A program made the translations under genes and the position numbers. Shown piece by piece: positions 48,501 through 58,125 of a stretch of 64,000 nucleotides of DNA (the stretch's first letter is position 1; each line of letters begins with the position of its first letter). Under the pieces are notes generated by a model. It had not been told where the DNA came from. It was given only the letters and a program-made list of their open reading frames with translations, and ran no database searches. Origin of the DNA: Candidatus Aminicenantota bacterium (lineage in GTDB: Bacteria; Acidobacteriota; Aminicenantia; Aminicenantales; Saccharicenantaceae); contig JACIYJ010000002.1 of assembly GCA_014360015.1 (NCBI GenBank), forward strand, positions 124,001 through 188,000, in the 5' to 3' direction.

Positions 48501-49353
48501 CGGAGTGGCTCCAGCCAATGCCACTAACTATCTTGATAACAGCGTTTCCGAGCTTACCACTTATTATTATCGGGTGAGAGCTTATAACGAGGCCGGTGAT
48601 TCTGATTATTCCAATGAAGCTTCAGTGACCACCCCGGAAAATAAACCAAAATTGCGGCTGCCGGTGTCTGATGTGGCTTTTGGCAATGTTAATGTCTGCA
48701 GCTCAGCCGACAGGACCACAGTGCTTTATAACGATGGCGGGGGAGACCTGGTGGTGAGCGGGATTTCCAGAGCTTCCGGGTCGAGCGATTTTACCTATGT
48801 TGGACCGGCGACACCTTTTACTATACCACCTTTTAGCTCAAAAACCATAACCGTCAGATTTGCTCCGGGAGCGGTGGGTGCGGCCAGCGCTTCATTCAGC
48901 ATCAACTCCAATGACCCGGATAACCCGACTGCCACCTTTAACGCTTCCGGGAATGGCTTTATCCCGGACATTACTATTAGCTTAGAGGTTGAGCGTCGCA
49001 CCGAGCGGGCCTGGATTATAAGAAGGGATTACGGCCGGCTGACAGTTGTGGTCAACAAAGAAGCTCCTTACACGGTAGCTAAATATCGACTGTGGCGAAA
49101 GGTTTCAGGTGGGACCTATGAGCTCCGTAAAGAATTTTCCGAAGCTGATTTCAGCTATGATCGCTTAGTGTACATTGACAAATATCTGGATAAAGGTAAG
49201 AGCTATCTATATCGGATTGAGGCCCTGGATTGCTATAACCGGGTAATAGCTACCTCAAATGAAGTGGGGACGCTGTCTCCCCAGGCTCCCGAGAGAAGCC
49301 GGCCCGGAAAACTGGGAAAACTGGGGACACAGACTATATTTCCTAATTTTTAA
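45538..49353 (+). CDS. Large secreted SBBP-repeat / fibronectin III / Hydin-like protein
   Basis: A 1271-residue exported protein. The signal peptide is residues 1-28. Residues 30-300 form an N-terminal domain with PNRGQLDQQVDFYLQ, typical of SBBP proteins. From about 300 to 755 there are seven or more beta-propeller SBBP repeats built on YxGYLGGSxDD, IAVDSSGNAYVTG and DAFVxKxNA. Three FN3 domains follow (about 758-1040, each with WxDNSxxExGFxIERK), then an ASPM/SPD-2/Hydin-like Ig domain (about 1040-1140) and a last FN3-like part. No sortase or type IX tail is apparent. Probably a surface or cell-adhesion protein; no enzymatic motif. Confidence 0.85.
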   Translation: MKIKSWRILLVLAVILGAIILTTGSPSAEQPQTVIQKQLLTLPELARTETLAATLRELRLPLYFIPNRGQLDQQVDFYLQSRDKNIYFSADGVTIALNNPGKAVQAVTCKNILSFSLENKSAPADGWARWVVKLEFVGANSEVRPAGQGKTETTVSYFKGQPENWLTGLPTYSTIAYRNLWPGVDLAFSGDDSRLKYEFVVNPGADPSTIKLSYRGASQVLLNEKGQLEIHTPAGSFVDEAPVAYQIIDGQKIYVPVKFEILEKTIGIDGLVLLGHTFKLGTYDRTRVLYIDPAILIYSGYLGGSSNDRALAIAIDSSGNAYLTGWTASYDFPVAVGPEPIFNGPALGTDAFVARINAAGTGLVYCGYLGGSYDDGGTGIAVDSSGNAYVCGYTKSPDFPVVVGPYTNYQGNITQNSEAFITKINATGTTLIYSGYIGGTLTDQASAVAVDSFGRAYVCGTTESSDFPTRTGPDLSYNGLKDAFVLRVAACGSQLDWSGFIGGTNDDVGASIAIDASGNAYVTGYTASTQGNQFPVKNGPKLAHSGGLDAFVVKVNSSGSSLAYCGYIGGTSDDYGSGIAVDSSGNAYITGATISATGFPVTVGPDLSYNGGWEAFVAKVNAAGSRLVFCGFVGGSADDIGISIAVDSAGVVYLAGATESSNFPVAGGLYSYKGNRDAFVSVLRADGQGYYYSTFLGGSDLEEANGIAADGAGNIFVAGFTRSPDFPVLNGPYLTPGGGTGYLAEDAFVTSIYGKLPPAAPVNLRLTSVTDIEANLAWDDKSNNEDGFKIERKTGSTGTWSQIAAVGANVTTYKNSGLSEATNYYYRVKAYNDIGDSPYSNELSVLTKPAAPSNLVATVVNERQINLSWTDNSAGESGFRVERKTGSGSWSKLTNLAANVTSYSDTSVVETTTYTYRVLAFNDSGDSAASNEATVTTPALTIPAAPGNLQAQAISASRVSLGWTDNSYNEDGFKIERKTGAGGTWVQTGVAPANATNYLDNSVSELTTYYYRVRAYNEAGDSDYSNEASVTTPENKPKLRLPVSDVAFGNVNVCSSADRTTVLYNDGGGDLVVSGISRASGSSDFTYVGPATPFTIPPFSSKTITVRFAPGAVGAASASFSINSNDPDNPTATFNASGNGFIPDITISLEVERRTERAWIIRRDYGRLTVVVNKEAPYTVAKYRLWRKVSGGTYELRKEFSEADFSYDRLVYIDKYLDKGKSYLYRIEALDCYNRVIATSNEVGTLSPQAPERSRPGKLGKLGTQTIFPNF

Positions 49354-49799
49354 GATTAAAAAGGAGACGCCAAAGATAAGGAAAACTGGGACACAAAATA
49401 TGTTTCCTGATTATTCTGCCTGAGGGTTTTAAAAAAAGGGCTTCAGTTTCTGCTCTTTAGAAGAAAGGCTATAGTTATTCTGAGGTTGCAGATCTTAGTG
49501 TCCTGCTATAAAAATATTAAATCAGACAGCTGGCATTGTCTATAAAAAATCGCTCTATGAAAAATGGGGGATGAGGCCGGAAAAGTTTACTAAACGTTTC
49601 GTAATAAAGAAGTTTCTTTTACTTAATCTAAAAAAAAGCGAAAAGAATCAGTTAAATATTTATTGTATCCCTCTTTTTAGGAAGAAATTTTAAACGAATT
49701 CGTCAAAATTGTAAAAGATAGTATAAAAATTTTTTGAGTTTAGATAAGTTATTGATAATAAATAAATTAGAAAAGATAGGTATAGGTAAGGAGATGTTT
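49354..49799. other. Intergenic region before the efflux operon
   Basis: Two imperfect copies of an AACTGGG(A)GACACA-type phrase (49317-49331 region and 49383-49395) flank the end of the SBBP gene, suggesting a small duplication. A TATAAA at 49722-49727 is a possible -10 without a good -35. No gene or terminator is recognised. Confidence 0.3.
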
Positions 49800-51431
49800 A
49801 TGGATAGGAAAGTTAAAGATTTTACTGGCCTTTTAATTTTTATTTCATGTTTTATTTCATGCTTCTTTTTTAGCCTCCCTCTGGAGCTGGTTGCCCAATC
49901 CCAGCAGTCCCAGAGCGATCCGCCTAAACCAAACAGCAGTCAGGGTCAGGTTCTTGAGCTTTCGCTCGAAGATTGTATCTATAAAGCGATCAAGAATAAC
50001 CTCAGCCTTAAAGCCGAAATGCTCACTCCGGAAATCGCTGATCAGAATGTCTCCTTAGCTGCTGAAAAATTCATTCCCTCTATCAGCATTAACTACAACG
50101 ACCAGAGCACCCGCACTGCTTCCTATTCATTTCTCGATGCTTCAGATGTCGTCGTTACCAAACAGAACGATTATACCATTCAGCTAACTCAGAATATTCC
50201 CATAGGTGGCTCTTTTTCTGCCAGCCTGTACAACTACGTCAACGACAGCAACCGGCGCTTCCAGACCATCAACCCGCGCTATGGTTCTACCCTTCGTCTG
50301 AATTTCAGTCAGCCTTTGCTCCGGGATTTTGGCTTTAAGTTCGGGCGCCGGGAAATCATCATCGCCAACTATAACCGGGAGATTTCTGAGGAAAATTTCC
50401 AAAAGGCCCTGGAAGACATCATTTATAATGTGGAAACGGCCTACTGGAACCTGGTTTACAGCCGGGAAAACCTAAAGGTTCGCCAGCAATCTCTCAAATT
50501 AGCCCAGGAATTGCTCGAGAAAAACAAAGTCGAAATAGAAGCCGGCACGCTTCCTCCCATCGAACTTCTTACTGCCGAAAGCGAAGTCAGCACCAGGCAG
50601 GCTGACATTTTGGAAGCTCAGGCTTTAGTCAAAAACTATGAAGACCAGCTTAAAGTCATCATCAACCTGGCTGCAGAAATGGAGAACGTCAAGAATATCC
50701 AGATAGTTCCTACCGATTCGCCTTCGGTCGAAAAAAGGGAAGTCAGTTATGAGGAAGCTCTGGCCGTAGCTCTTCAGAAAAGACCAGACCTCAAAGCCAT
50801 TCGTCTTGATTTCAAAAATAAAGAATTCAACTTCAGCTACGCCAAAAACCAGCTCCTTCCTGACCTGCGGTTTCAGCTCTCCTACTGGAGCCCGGGAATT
50901 TCCGGTGACCAGCTCCTCTATCAGGATGACAATCCTTTGACCGGAATAGTCATCGGGACCATTCCGGGAAAGAAATCTGACGCTCTTAAAGATGCTCTAA
51001 ATTTCAGGTATAAGAACTGGTCTGTGGGACTCACTCTAACCCTGCCGCTTAACAGTGTGATTACCAGGGCATATTATGCTCAGGCCAAGCTGAGTCTGGA
51101 ACAGGCTAAACTGAGGCTCAAAAATCAGGAACAGCAGCTTGACTTGGAAATAAGCAATGCGGTGAGAGCAGTGGAAACCAATTATCAGCGAGCCCTGGCT
51201 TACCGGGCTGCCCGCGAGCTGGCTGAGAAAAAACTGGAAGCTGAGCTGGAAAAATTCAAGGTCGGAATGAGCACCAATTATCTTGTGCTTCAATACCAGC
51301 GTGACTTGGCCAATGCTCAGACCATGGAGCTTAAGGCTCTCATCGATTACAACATCTCCCTGGCCAATTTAGACCGGGTGATGGGAGTCGGCCGGGAACG
51401 ACGCAATATCAGTGTTATCAGCAACGACTGA
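49800..51431 (+). CDS. TolC-family outer membrane efflux protein
   Basis: About 543 residues. A signal peptide (LLIFISCFISCFFFS) is followed by two OEP repeats, each with long helices and strands (LSLEDCIYKAIKNNLSLKAE; VSYEEALAVALQKRPDLKAI). The protein forms the outer-membrane channel of a tripartite pump. ATG 49800 is chosen because GGAG sits 7 nt upstream; an upstream TTG extension has none. It leads an operon with the adaptor and RND pump downstream. Confidence 0.88.
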   Translation: MDRKVKDFTGLLIFISCFISCFFFSLPLELVAQSQQSQSDPPKPNSSQGQVLELSLEDCIYKAIKNNLSLKAEMLTPEIADQNVSLAAEKFIPSISINYNDQSTRTASYSFLDASDVVVTKQNDYTIQLTQNIPIGGSFSASLYNYVNDSNRRFQTINPRYGSTLRLNFSQPLLRDFGFKFGRREIIIANYNREISEENFQKALEDIIYNVETAYWNLVYSRENLKVRQQSLKLAQELLEKNKVEIEAGTLPPIELLTAESEVSTRQADILEAQALVKNYEDQLKVIINLAAEMENVKNIQIVPTDSPSVEKREVSYEEALAVALQKRPDLKAIRLDFKNKEFNFSYAKNQLLPDLRFQLSYWSPGISGDQLLYQDDNPLTGIVIGTIPGKKSDALKDALNFRYKNWSVGLTLTLPLNSVITRAYYAQAKLSLEQAKLRLKNQEQQLDLEISNAVRAVETNYQRALAYRAARELAEKKLEAELEKFKVGMSTNYLVLQYQRDLANAQTMELKALIDYNISLANLDRVMGVGRERRNISVISND

Positions 51432-51474
51432 AATCTGTGAGTTGATAAATTGTTGAAAGGAGATAGACAGGACA

Positions 51475-52713
51475 ATGAAAATGATCGACGGAATCAAAAA
51501 AATGAGCACCGCCCAGAAAGTATTGCTTCTTATTGCTCTCATAATTGCCATTCTGGTTCTCTGGCGTGTGGGGAAGGCTGTTTTTCAGAAATCAGGAGGC
51601 GGCGGACCCCGTCAGCCTTCTGTGGCAGTTGAGATCCAGCCAGTTGAGACAGGATTAATCCGTGATGTGGGCCAGTTTTCCGGTACTCTGATTCCTAAGT
51701 CCCAGTTTGTGGTTGCTCCCAAAGTCTCGGGCAAGTTGAAAAAGCTCTATGTGAACATCGGAGATCGCGTGACCAAAGGCCAAGTTGTGGCTCAACTTGA
51801 TGATGAAGAATACCAGCAACAGGTGGCTCAAGCTGAAGCTGACCTGAGAGTGGCCAGAGCCAATTTTGAGGAAGCCAGAAGTGCTTTAGAGCTGGCCAGA
51901 AAAGACCTGGAAAGAGCTGAAACACTTCACCAGAAAGGCATCCTCTCTGATTCGCAGTTCGATACCACTAAAGCCCAGTTCCAGGCTCAAGAAGCCAGGT
52001 TCAAAGTGGCCGAAGCTCAGGTAGCCAACCGGGAAGCAGCTCTGGAAACAGCCAAGGTCCGTCTGTCATATACCAGGATTGTGGCCACCTGGGAATCGGG
52101 CGGCAATGTTCGCTATGTGGGCGAAAGATTTGTTGACGAAGGAGCTCTCCTTTCGGTCAACACCCCAATTATTTCTATCGTTGAAATCCAGCCAATCACC
52201 GCGGTGATTTATGCCACTGACAAAGATTATTTCCGCATTCAGGTCGGACAGCCAGTGATAGTGGCTTCAAGCGTTTTTCCGGAGAAGAAATTTCATGGCC
52301 GGGTGGTCAGAGTGGCTCCGCTCCTTAAAGAAACTTCAAGACAGGCCCGCGTCGAAATAGATATAGATAATGAAGAAGGTATGCTCAAACCAGGAATGTT
52401 TGTCAATGTAGAAATCGAATTTGGCCGCCGCGAGAATGCCCGAATTATACCCTTCAGCTCCTTAGTCTATCGTGGTAACCGGCAGGGAGTTTTTTTAGCT
52501 GACTTAGAAAACAGGAAAGCTATTTTTCAGCCGGTGAAAGTGGGAATAATTGAAGGTGAAAAAGCAGAAGTGATCGAACCTGCCGATATGTCTGGTTATG
52601 TGGTTACCCTTGGTCAGCATTTATTGCAGGACGGCATGAACATAATTCTGCCTGAAAGTGGTAAGAAACCGGAATCAACCCAGAAAGCTGGCCGGCCTTC
52701 TGGTTCAAAATAA
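51475..52713 (+). CDS. RND efflux periplasmic adaptor (HlyD/AcrA family)
   Basis: A 412-residue membrane-fusion protein with one N-terminal membrane helix (VLLLIALIIAILVLW), a lipoyl-like half motif (VAPKVSGKLKKLYVNIGDRVTKGQ), a coiled-coil hairpin rich in Ala/Glu/Arg (about residues 105-185), a beta-barrel domain (YVGERFVDEG, PGMFVNVEIEF) and a membrane-proximal domain. It bridges the inner-membrane RND transporter and the TolC channel. AAGGAGATAG precedes the ATG. Confidence 0.9.
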   Translation: MKMIDGIKKMSTAQKVLLLIALIIAILVLWRVGKAVFQKSGGGGPRQPSVAVEIQPVETGLIRDVGQFSGTLIPKSQFVVAPKVSGKLKKLYVNIGDRVTKGQVVAQLDDEEYQQQVAQAEADLRVARANFEEARSALELARKDLERAETLHQKGILSDSQFDTTKAQFQAQEARFKVAEAQVANREAALETAKVRLSYTRIVATWESGGNVRYVGERFVDEGALLSVNTPIISIVEIQPITAVIYATDKDYFRIQVGQPVIVASSVFPEKKFHGRVVRVAPLLKETSRQARVEIDIDNEEGMLKPGMFVNVEIEFGRRENARIIPFSSLVYRGNRQGVFLADLENRKAIFQPVKVGIIEGEKAEVIEPADMSGYVVTLGQHLLQDGMNIILPESGKKPESTQKAGRPSGSK

Positions 52714-52777
52714 ATGATAAAAAAGAAAAGACTGGATAAAAATCTTAACTTTGGTTCTACTCCGAGGGAGGAAATCA

Positions 52778-55700
52778 ATGAACATTTCTGAATTTTCGAT
52801 AAAGCGGCCAATTTTTGTGACCATGCTCATCCTGGTCATTCTGGTGCTCGGCTTTATTTCTTTGAGCCGGTTGCCGATTGACCTGATGCCAGATATTACT
52901 TATCCAACCCTGAACGTTTTCACTTCTTATCCAAACACTGCTCCTGAAGAAATGGAACAGATCATCACCCGACCCATCGAAGAAGCTTTGAGTTCGGTGC
53001 CAGGAGTAGAAGAGATTTTTTCAGTTTCATCTCAGGGAACCAGCACAGTCAGGGTGATGTTTACCTGGGGTACCAACCTGGATGAAGCAGCTAACGAAAT
53101 CAGAGAACGCCTCGACCGCATCATCTCCCGCTTCCCTGAAGAAGTTCAGAGACCAACTCTGCGCAAGTTCGACCCGGCCCAGATGCCGATTTTAATGCTC
53201 GGAGCGATAAGCGAGCTTGATCCGATTCAGGTCCGAAAAATAATTGACGAACAAATTTCTTACCGTCTGGAACGAGTTTCTGGTGTGGCTTCAGTGGATG
53301 TCTGGGGTGGCCTGGAACGAGAAATTCAGGTCAACCTCTTTCCGGATAAAGTCAAAGCCTTAGGGTTGCCTCTGGACCTCATCATCAACAAAATTCGCCA
53401 GGAAAATGTTGATGTTCCCGCTGGGACCATAGAAAAAGGGAATTATGAAATTGTCATCCGCATTCCCGGGGTTTACACTAACATTAACCAGATTAAAGAA
53501 ACCATTGTGGCCATCAGGGACGGCGCGGCAGTCAGAATCAAAGATATAGCCAATGTTGAAGATAGTTACCGTCGCATCACCAGAGTGGCCAGAGTCAATG
53601 GTCTTCCAGGAATCAGACTGGCCATCTATAAACAATCAGGACAGAATACAGTTAGAGTCGTCGAAGGTGTCAAAAAAGAGCTTCAGAGACTTCAGGAAGA
53701 TTATCCTCAGATTCAATTTATTACTGTCCGCGACAGCGCCAAATTTATCAAGAATTCAATCAATAACGTGGTTTCTTCCGCCCTTTATGGCGGGTTGCTG
53801 GCTGTTCTGGTCTTGCTTTTCTTCCTGGTCAATGTCCGGAGCACCTTAGTCATTGCTACTTCGATTCCTATTTCGATAATCGCTACATTTACTCTAATGT
53901 ATTTTAATGGCTTTACCCTGAACGTCATGAGCCTTGGCGGGTTGGCTCTGGGTATTGGGATGATGGTGGACAATTCGATCGTCGTCCTGGAAAACATTTT
54001 CCGGATGAAAGAGAGCGGCGTGCCGGTAATGAAAGCCGCGGTTGAAGGAACCAAAGAAGTGACTGCGGCCATCATTGCCAGTACCATGACTACACTGATT
54101 GTCTTCCTGCCGATGCTTTTTGTGCGTGGAGCCTCCGGAATTATGTTTAAGCAATTAGCTTATGTGGTGGCTTTTTCTTTAACCTGTTCGCTGTTCGTGG
54201 CTCTGACCATTGTCCCGATGCTTTCGAGCAGAATTTTAAAAGACAAAGCTAAAGGCCAGGAAGATCCACCGTCAAAACTGGCTATTAAAGCAAAAGAATT
54301 CTTTGCTAAGATCGAAGACTCATACAAAAATCTCCTGAATTGGTCTCTTCATCATCGGGCAAAGGTGCTGATCATCTTCGGCGGTCTATTAATCATCAGC
54401 CTTTTTCTAATTCGATTCGTTGGCAGCGAATATCTTCCCCAGACCGATGAGGGCGAGGTCTCAGTTACTGTGGAAATGGAAGTCGGCACTCGGCTGGCAG
54501 TTATGGACCAGAAGTTAAAGGAAGTTTCTGCGCTTATAAAACAATATGTCCCCGAGCTGGACACCATCCAGGAAAATGCCGGCAGCGGTGGCTGGCGAGG
54601 TGGAGCTAACCAGGGTAATATCACCATCAAACTTGTGCCTAAGTCCCAGCGAACCAGAACCAGTGCTCAGATTGCCGCTGACCTCAGCCGAAAGCTATCA
54701 AACATTCCTGGAGCCATCATCAGAACCAGAGCTTCCAGCAATCAGATGATGTTCGGTATGCGTGGGGGCGGTGGTCAGGAGAGGTTGCAGATTGAAATTC
54801 GTGGATATGACTTCGATGTGGCCCAGAGCCTGGCTGAACAGGTGAAGAGAGTGGTTGAAAACATCAGGGGAGTGACAGATGTCCGGATCAGCCGTCTGGA
54901 AGGAGCCCCTGAGCAGCATCTGGTAATTGACCGGCAGAAAGCCTCTGATGCCAAACTCTCAGTGAGTCAAATTGCCAATTTTATCCAGACTATTCTCATG
55001 GGTACCCAGGCCAGCCAGTTCAGGGAAGGTGGTCGGGAATACAGAATTCTGGTCAAGGTTAAAGATTCGGAAAAACTCGATGTTAATGACCTGCTTGACC
55101 TGACCATGACCAATTCAGACGGACAACAAATCAGCCTGAGAAACGTGATTGAAGTTAGGCCGCAGCGTGGTCCGATGCAAATTGAAAGAAGAGACCGGGA
55201 AAGAATAATCAATGTCTCGGGTGAAGTGGCCGGGAGAGACCTGGGGTCAGTTATTGCCGATGCCCGCAAAGCCTTGAAAACAATTCCCGTGCCGCGCGAT
55301 TTTACCATTAATTTCACCGGCGATTATGAAGAACAGCAGAAAGCCAACCGGGAATTGCTGATCAGCATTCTTCTGGCTCTTTTTCTGGTTTATATGGTTA
55401 TGGCCATGCTCTATGAATCACTGCGCGACCCCATCATCGTTATGTTCTCTGTACCTCTGGCGGTCATCGGTGTGGTCTTCATCCTGATTCTGACCGGAAC
55501 TACTTTCAACGTGGAAACTTACATCGGCTGTATTATGCTTGGTGGAATTGTGGTCAACAATGCTATCCTGCTGGTGGACTACACCAACCTCCTCAGAAGA
55601 AGAGATGGAATGGAGCTGATGGAGGCCATAAAAGAAGCCGGTCGGAGAAGATTGCGTCCAATTTTGATGACAGCTTTAACCACCATCATCGCTATGATTC

Positions 55701-55852
55701 CCTTAGCTCTGGGAATTCAGGAAGGTAGTGAAGTTCAAGCACCTTTAGCCCGGGCAGTTATCGGCGGCCTGACCAGCTCCACTTTTATCACTCTGGTGGT
55801 TATTCCTGTGATCTACTCACTGTTCGAGCAGAGAAGAAAAGTCAAAAGCTGA
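52778..55852 (+). CDS. RND multidrug/export inner-membrane pump (AcrB/HAE1 family)
   Basis: About 1024 residues with the typical duplicated RND layout: TM1 (FSIKRPIFVTMLILVILVLG), a large periplasmic loop (PN1/PC1), TM2-6, TM7, the second periplasmic loop, and TM8-12. The TM4 proton-relay stretch GLALGIGMMVDNSIVV has the paired-Asp-type motif in reduced form. Substrates cannot be read. GGGAGG lies 6 nt before ATG 52778. Together with the two upstream genes it makes a complete tripartite pump; no local regulator is present. Confidence 0.92.
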   Translation: MNISEFSIKRPIFVTMLILVILVLGFISLSRLPIDLMPDITYPTLNVFTSYPNTAPEEMEQIITRPIEEALSSVPGVEEIFSVSSQGTSTVRVMFTWGTNLDEAANEIRERLDRIISRFPEEVQRPTLRKFDPAQMPILMLGAISELDPIQVRKIIDEQISYRLERVSGVASVDVWGGLEREIQVNLFPDKVKALGLPLDLIINKIRQENVDVPAGTIEKGNYEIVIRIPGVYTNINQIKETIVAIRDGAAVRIKDIANVEDSYRRITRVARVNGLPGIRLAIYKQSGQNTVRVVEGVKKELQRLQEDYPQIQFITVRDSAKFIKNSINNVVSSALYGGLLAVLVLLFFLVNVRSTLVIATSIPISIIATFTLMYFNGFTLNVMSLGGLALGIGMMVDNSIVVLENIFRMKESGVPVMKAAVEGTKEVTAAIIASTMTTLIVFLPMLFVRGASGIMFKQLAYVVAFSLTCSLFVALTIVPMLSSRILKDKAKGQEDPPSKLAIKAKEFFAKIEDSYKNLLNWSLHHRAKVLIIFGGLLIISLFLIRFVGSEYLPQTDEGEVSVTVEMEVGTRLAVMDQKLKEVSALIKQYVPELDTIQENAGSGGWRGGANQGNITIKLVPKSQRTRTSAQIAADLSRKLSNIPGAIIRTRASSNQMMFGMRGGGGQERLQIEIRGYDFDVAQSLAEQVKRVVENIRGVTDVRISRLEGAPEQHLVIDRQKASDAKLSVSQIANFIQTILMGTQASQFREGGREYRILVKVKDSEKLDVNDLLDLTMTNSDGQQISLRNVIEVRPQRGPMQIERRDRERIINVSGEVAGRDLGSVIADARKALKTIPVPRDFTINFTGDYEEQQKANRELLISILLALFLVYMVMAMLYESLRDPIIVMFSVPLAVIGVVFILILTGTTFNVETYIGCIMLGGIVVNNAILLVDYTNLLRRRDGMELMEAIKEAGRRRLRPILMTALTTIIAMIPLALGIQEGSEVQAPLARAVIGGLTSSTFITLVVIPVIYSLFEQRRKVKS

Positions 55853-55895
55853 GCAACACTTTTAAAAAGTCAAAGACTCGGGTATCATCTTTTTG

Positions 55896-57989
55896 ATGAG
55901 TAAGTCTTTAGTGACTATCATTCCCGGTTATTTTGGTCTGTTTTTCTTTCTTAGCATCTTACTTTTATTTTTTTCTTCTCCAGCTTTAAGCCAGGATTGT
56001 AATGAAAATACTAATCCTGGTTCTCAACCTACCATAAGAGAAATCAGTCTCAAACTCATGGCTGACGAAGAGTTTTCAGTCATTCCTGAAGGTCGAAAAA
56101 TAGTGGAGGCAGCTTTGGCTGACATTTCAAGAGACTTTGAAAATCTTTTCAAGCTGAGGTTTCGCTGGAACAGCTGGTCGAGCTGGCGATCGGACAACAG
56201 AGTCCGTCGGGTTGAAGATCTGGCTGAGAACCTCGATGCTCTGGTTGATAAAGGAAAAGCTGATCTTCTGGTGGCTGTTACGGCTCAAAAGAATATCGAA
56301 CTTGAACACACTGGATTTTCGTTGTTCAAAGCCGGGATTGTGCTCATCGTCTATACTCCAGACCGACTGAAACTCGGACGACTTCTTAAACATGAGTTCG
56401 GTCATGTCTTCGGGGCCGTCCACGTGCCGATGGCAGATTCGGTCATGAGCTGTGTTGGCGGCGGTGATAAGTTCGATTCCTACAACCTGGCCATAATCCA
56501 GCTGGCCAGAACCAGAAGCTTCAGGCCATTTGATTTTCCCTTTCCTGAAGAAGTCCGGAAGGAGCTGGAAAATCAGTATCTGAAAATAAGAGAAAGAATC
56601 CAAAAGCTGGAAAATATCGACAGAATGTTAACCGGACCAGTGGCTTCAGCTGGGGGCATGACCAGATTGTCGGCTGAAGAAGAGAATGTCGGTCGCTGTT
56701 TGAGTGATTGTTTTCTGATGCTGGCCCAGCTGGAATTGGAAAAGCGACAGTTTCAGAAAGTGATCAACTTTTGCCATGAGGCTCTGAGGCTCAATCCTGA
56801 TGACCTGGAAGCTTTAAATCTTAAAGCTATAGCCCTCAGGAGGATGGGAAAAGCAGAAAAGGCTGTTGAGATTTATAAACTAATTCTGGAAAAGAAACCC
56901 AACCATCCGAGAATTCTTTTCAACTTAGGAATTGCCTATGCCCGCCTGAACAGAATTCAGGAAGCTGAAAAGATTTACCAGAAAGTCCTGGTTATCAAGC
57001 CGGATTTTGTTGAAGCCCATAATAATCTTGGCGAGATTTACCTCCGGCAGGGCCGGATAGCTGAGGCTGAAGAAGAATTTTTAAAGGCCATCGAGCTTTC
57101 CGATGGATTTGCTTTGGCCTTTTCCAACCTGGCCGAAGTCTACCTGCGGCAGAAAGAGGTCAGGAAAGCCAGAGAATATGTGGAAAAGGCTTTAACCATT
57201 GATCCGGGCCTGACTTCAGCTCATAACATAAAAGGGAATATTCTGCGTCAGGAGGGACGCCTGGCCGAAGCGATGTCTGAATATCGAAAGGCTCTGGAGA
57301 GAGAGCCGGATTATGAGAAAGCTTACTACAATCTGGGGGTCAGCGCTTCTGACCTTGGTCGATTGGAAGAAGCTAAAGAATATTTTTTTAAGGCAATAAA
57401 ATTACAGCCTTATTTTGGTGAAGCTTATGCCGGACTCGGTCTATGTTATCTGCAGGAAGGAAAATGGGATGAGGCTATTAAAAATCTGATTCAAGCTCGT
57501 GAACTTGGCTACCGGAATCCGGCGGTCAGTGTTAACCTGAGTTATGCCTATATAGGCAAAAAAGACTGGAAAAAAGCTGAGGAAGAAGCCCGGCGGGCTG
57601 TAGCTGAACAGCCCTTGCTGGCCCTGGCTTATAATAACCTGGGAATAGCCTTAGCCCAGCAGAATAAGCTGGAGGAAGCTCGAATGGCACTGGAAAAATC
57701 ATTAGAAATCAACCCGCTCGATAGAGATGCCGTGGTTAATTTAGCCACGGTGGAATTATCCCTCAATAACGAAGACAGAGCTCTGGAGCTTTTTCTTAAA
57801 GCTCTGTCCCTGAGCCCTGAAGACAGAAGAAACGGCCTTATCTACAACAACGTGGCCGTAATCTACTTCAATAAGGGTAAATACGACCTGAGCTGGAAAT
57901 TCTGCCAAAAGGCCCTTCAGGCCGGGTTTAAGGTTGACGAAAATTTCTTGAATGAATTGAAGATGAAAATAAAAGATAGAGAAGAATAG
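55896..57989 (+). CDS. Secreted metzincin-type metalloprotease domain fused to TPR repeats
   Basis: About 697 residues. A signal peptide is followed by a domain with a zinc site HEFGHVFGAVH (His166, His170, His176) and a Met-turn-like DSVMSC some residues later, the arrangement of archaemetzincin/matrixin metzincins. From about residue 260 to the end there are roughly ten to twelve tetratricopeptide repeats (for example LNLKAIALRRMGKAEKAVEIY; HNNLGEIYLRQGRIAEAEEEF). Protease plus a long TPR scaffold suggests a substrate-capturing or complex-bound periplasmic enzyme. The start follows the RND pump by 43 bp, so co-transcription is possible. Confidence 0.78.
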   Translation: MSKSLVTIIPGYFGLFFFLSILLLFFSSPALSQDCNENTNPGSQPTIREISLKLMADEEFSVIPEGRKIVEAALADISRDFENLFKLRFRWNSWSSWRSDNRVRRVEDLAENLDALVDKGKADLLVAVTAQKNIELEHTGFSLFKAGIVLIVYTPDRLKLGRLLKHEFGHVFGAVHVPMADSVMSCVGGGDKFDSYNLAIIQLARTRSFRPFDFPFPEEVRKELENQYLKIRERIQKLENIDRMLTGPVASAGGMTRLSAEEENVGRCLSDCFLMLAQLELEKRQFQKVINFCHEALRLNPDDLEALNLKAIALRRMGKAEKAVEIYKLILEKKPNHPRILFNLGIAYARLNRIQEAEKIYQKVLVIKPDFVEAHNNLGEIYLRQGRIAEAEEEFLKAIELSDGFALAFSNLAEVYLRQKEVRKAREYVEKALTIDPGLTSAHNIKGNILRQEGRLAEAMSEYRKALEREPDYEKAYYNLGVSASDLGRLEEAKEYFFKAIKLQPYFGEAYAGLGLCYLQEGKWDEAIKNLIQARELGYRNPAVSVNLSYAYIGKKDWKKAEEEARRAVAEQPLLALAYNNLGIALAQQNKLEEARMALEKSLEINPLDRDAVVNLATVELSLNNEDRALELFLKALSLSPEDRRNGLIYNNVAVIYFNKGKYDLSWKFCQKALQAGFKVDENFLNELKMKIKDREE

Positions 57990-58125
57990 CGGGCAGATAA
58001 ACTCTGACCGATGAAATATTTCAGCGACTGTCCGGCCAAAGGTTGATGTTACGAATTTTAAAAATGTAATACCAAATAATAACCTGGGGAATAAAAATTC
58101 CAGAGTGAAAAACGAACGGCCGTAA

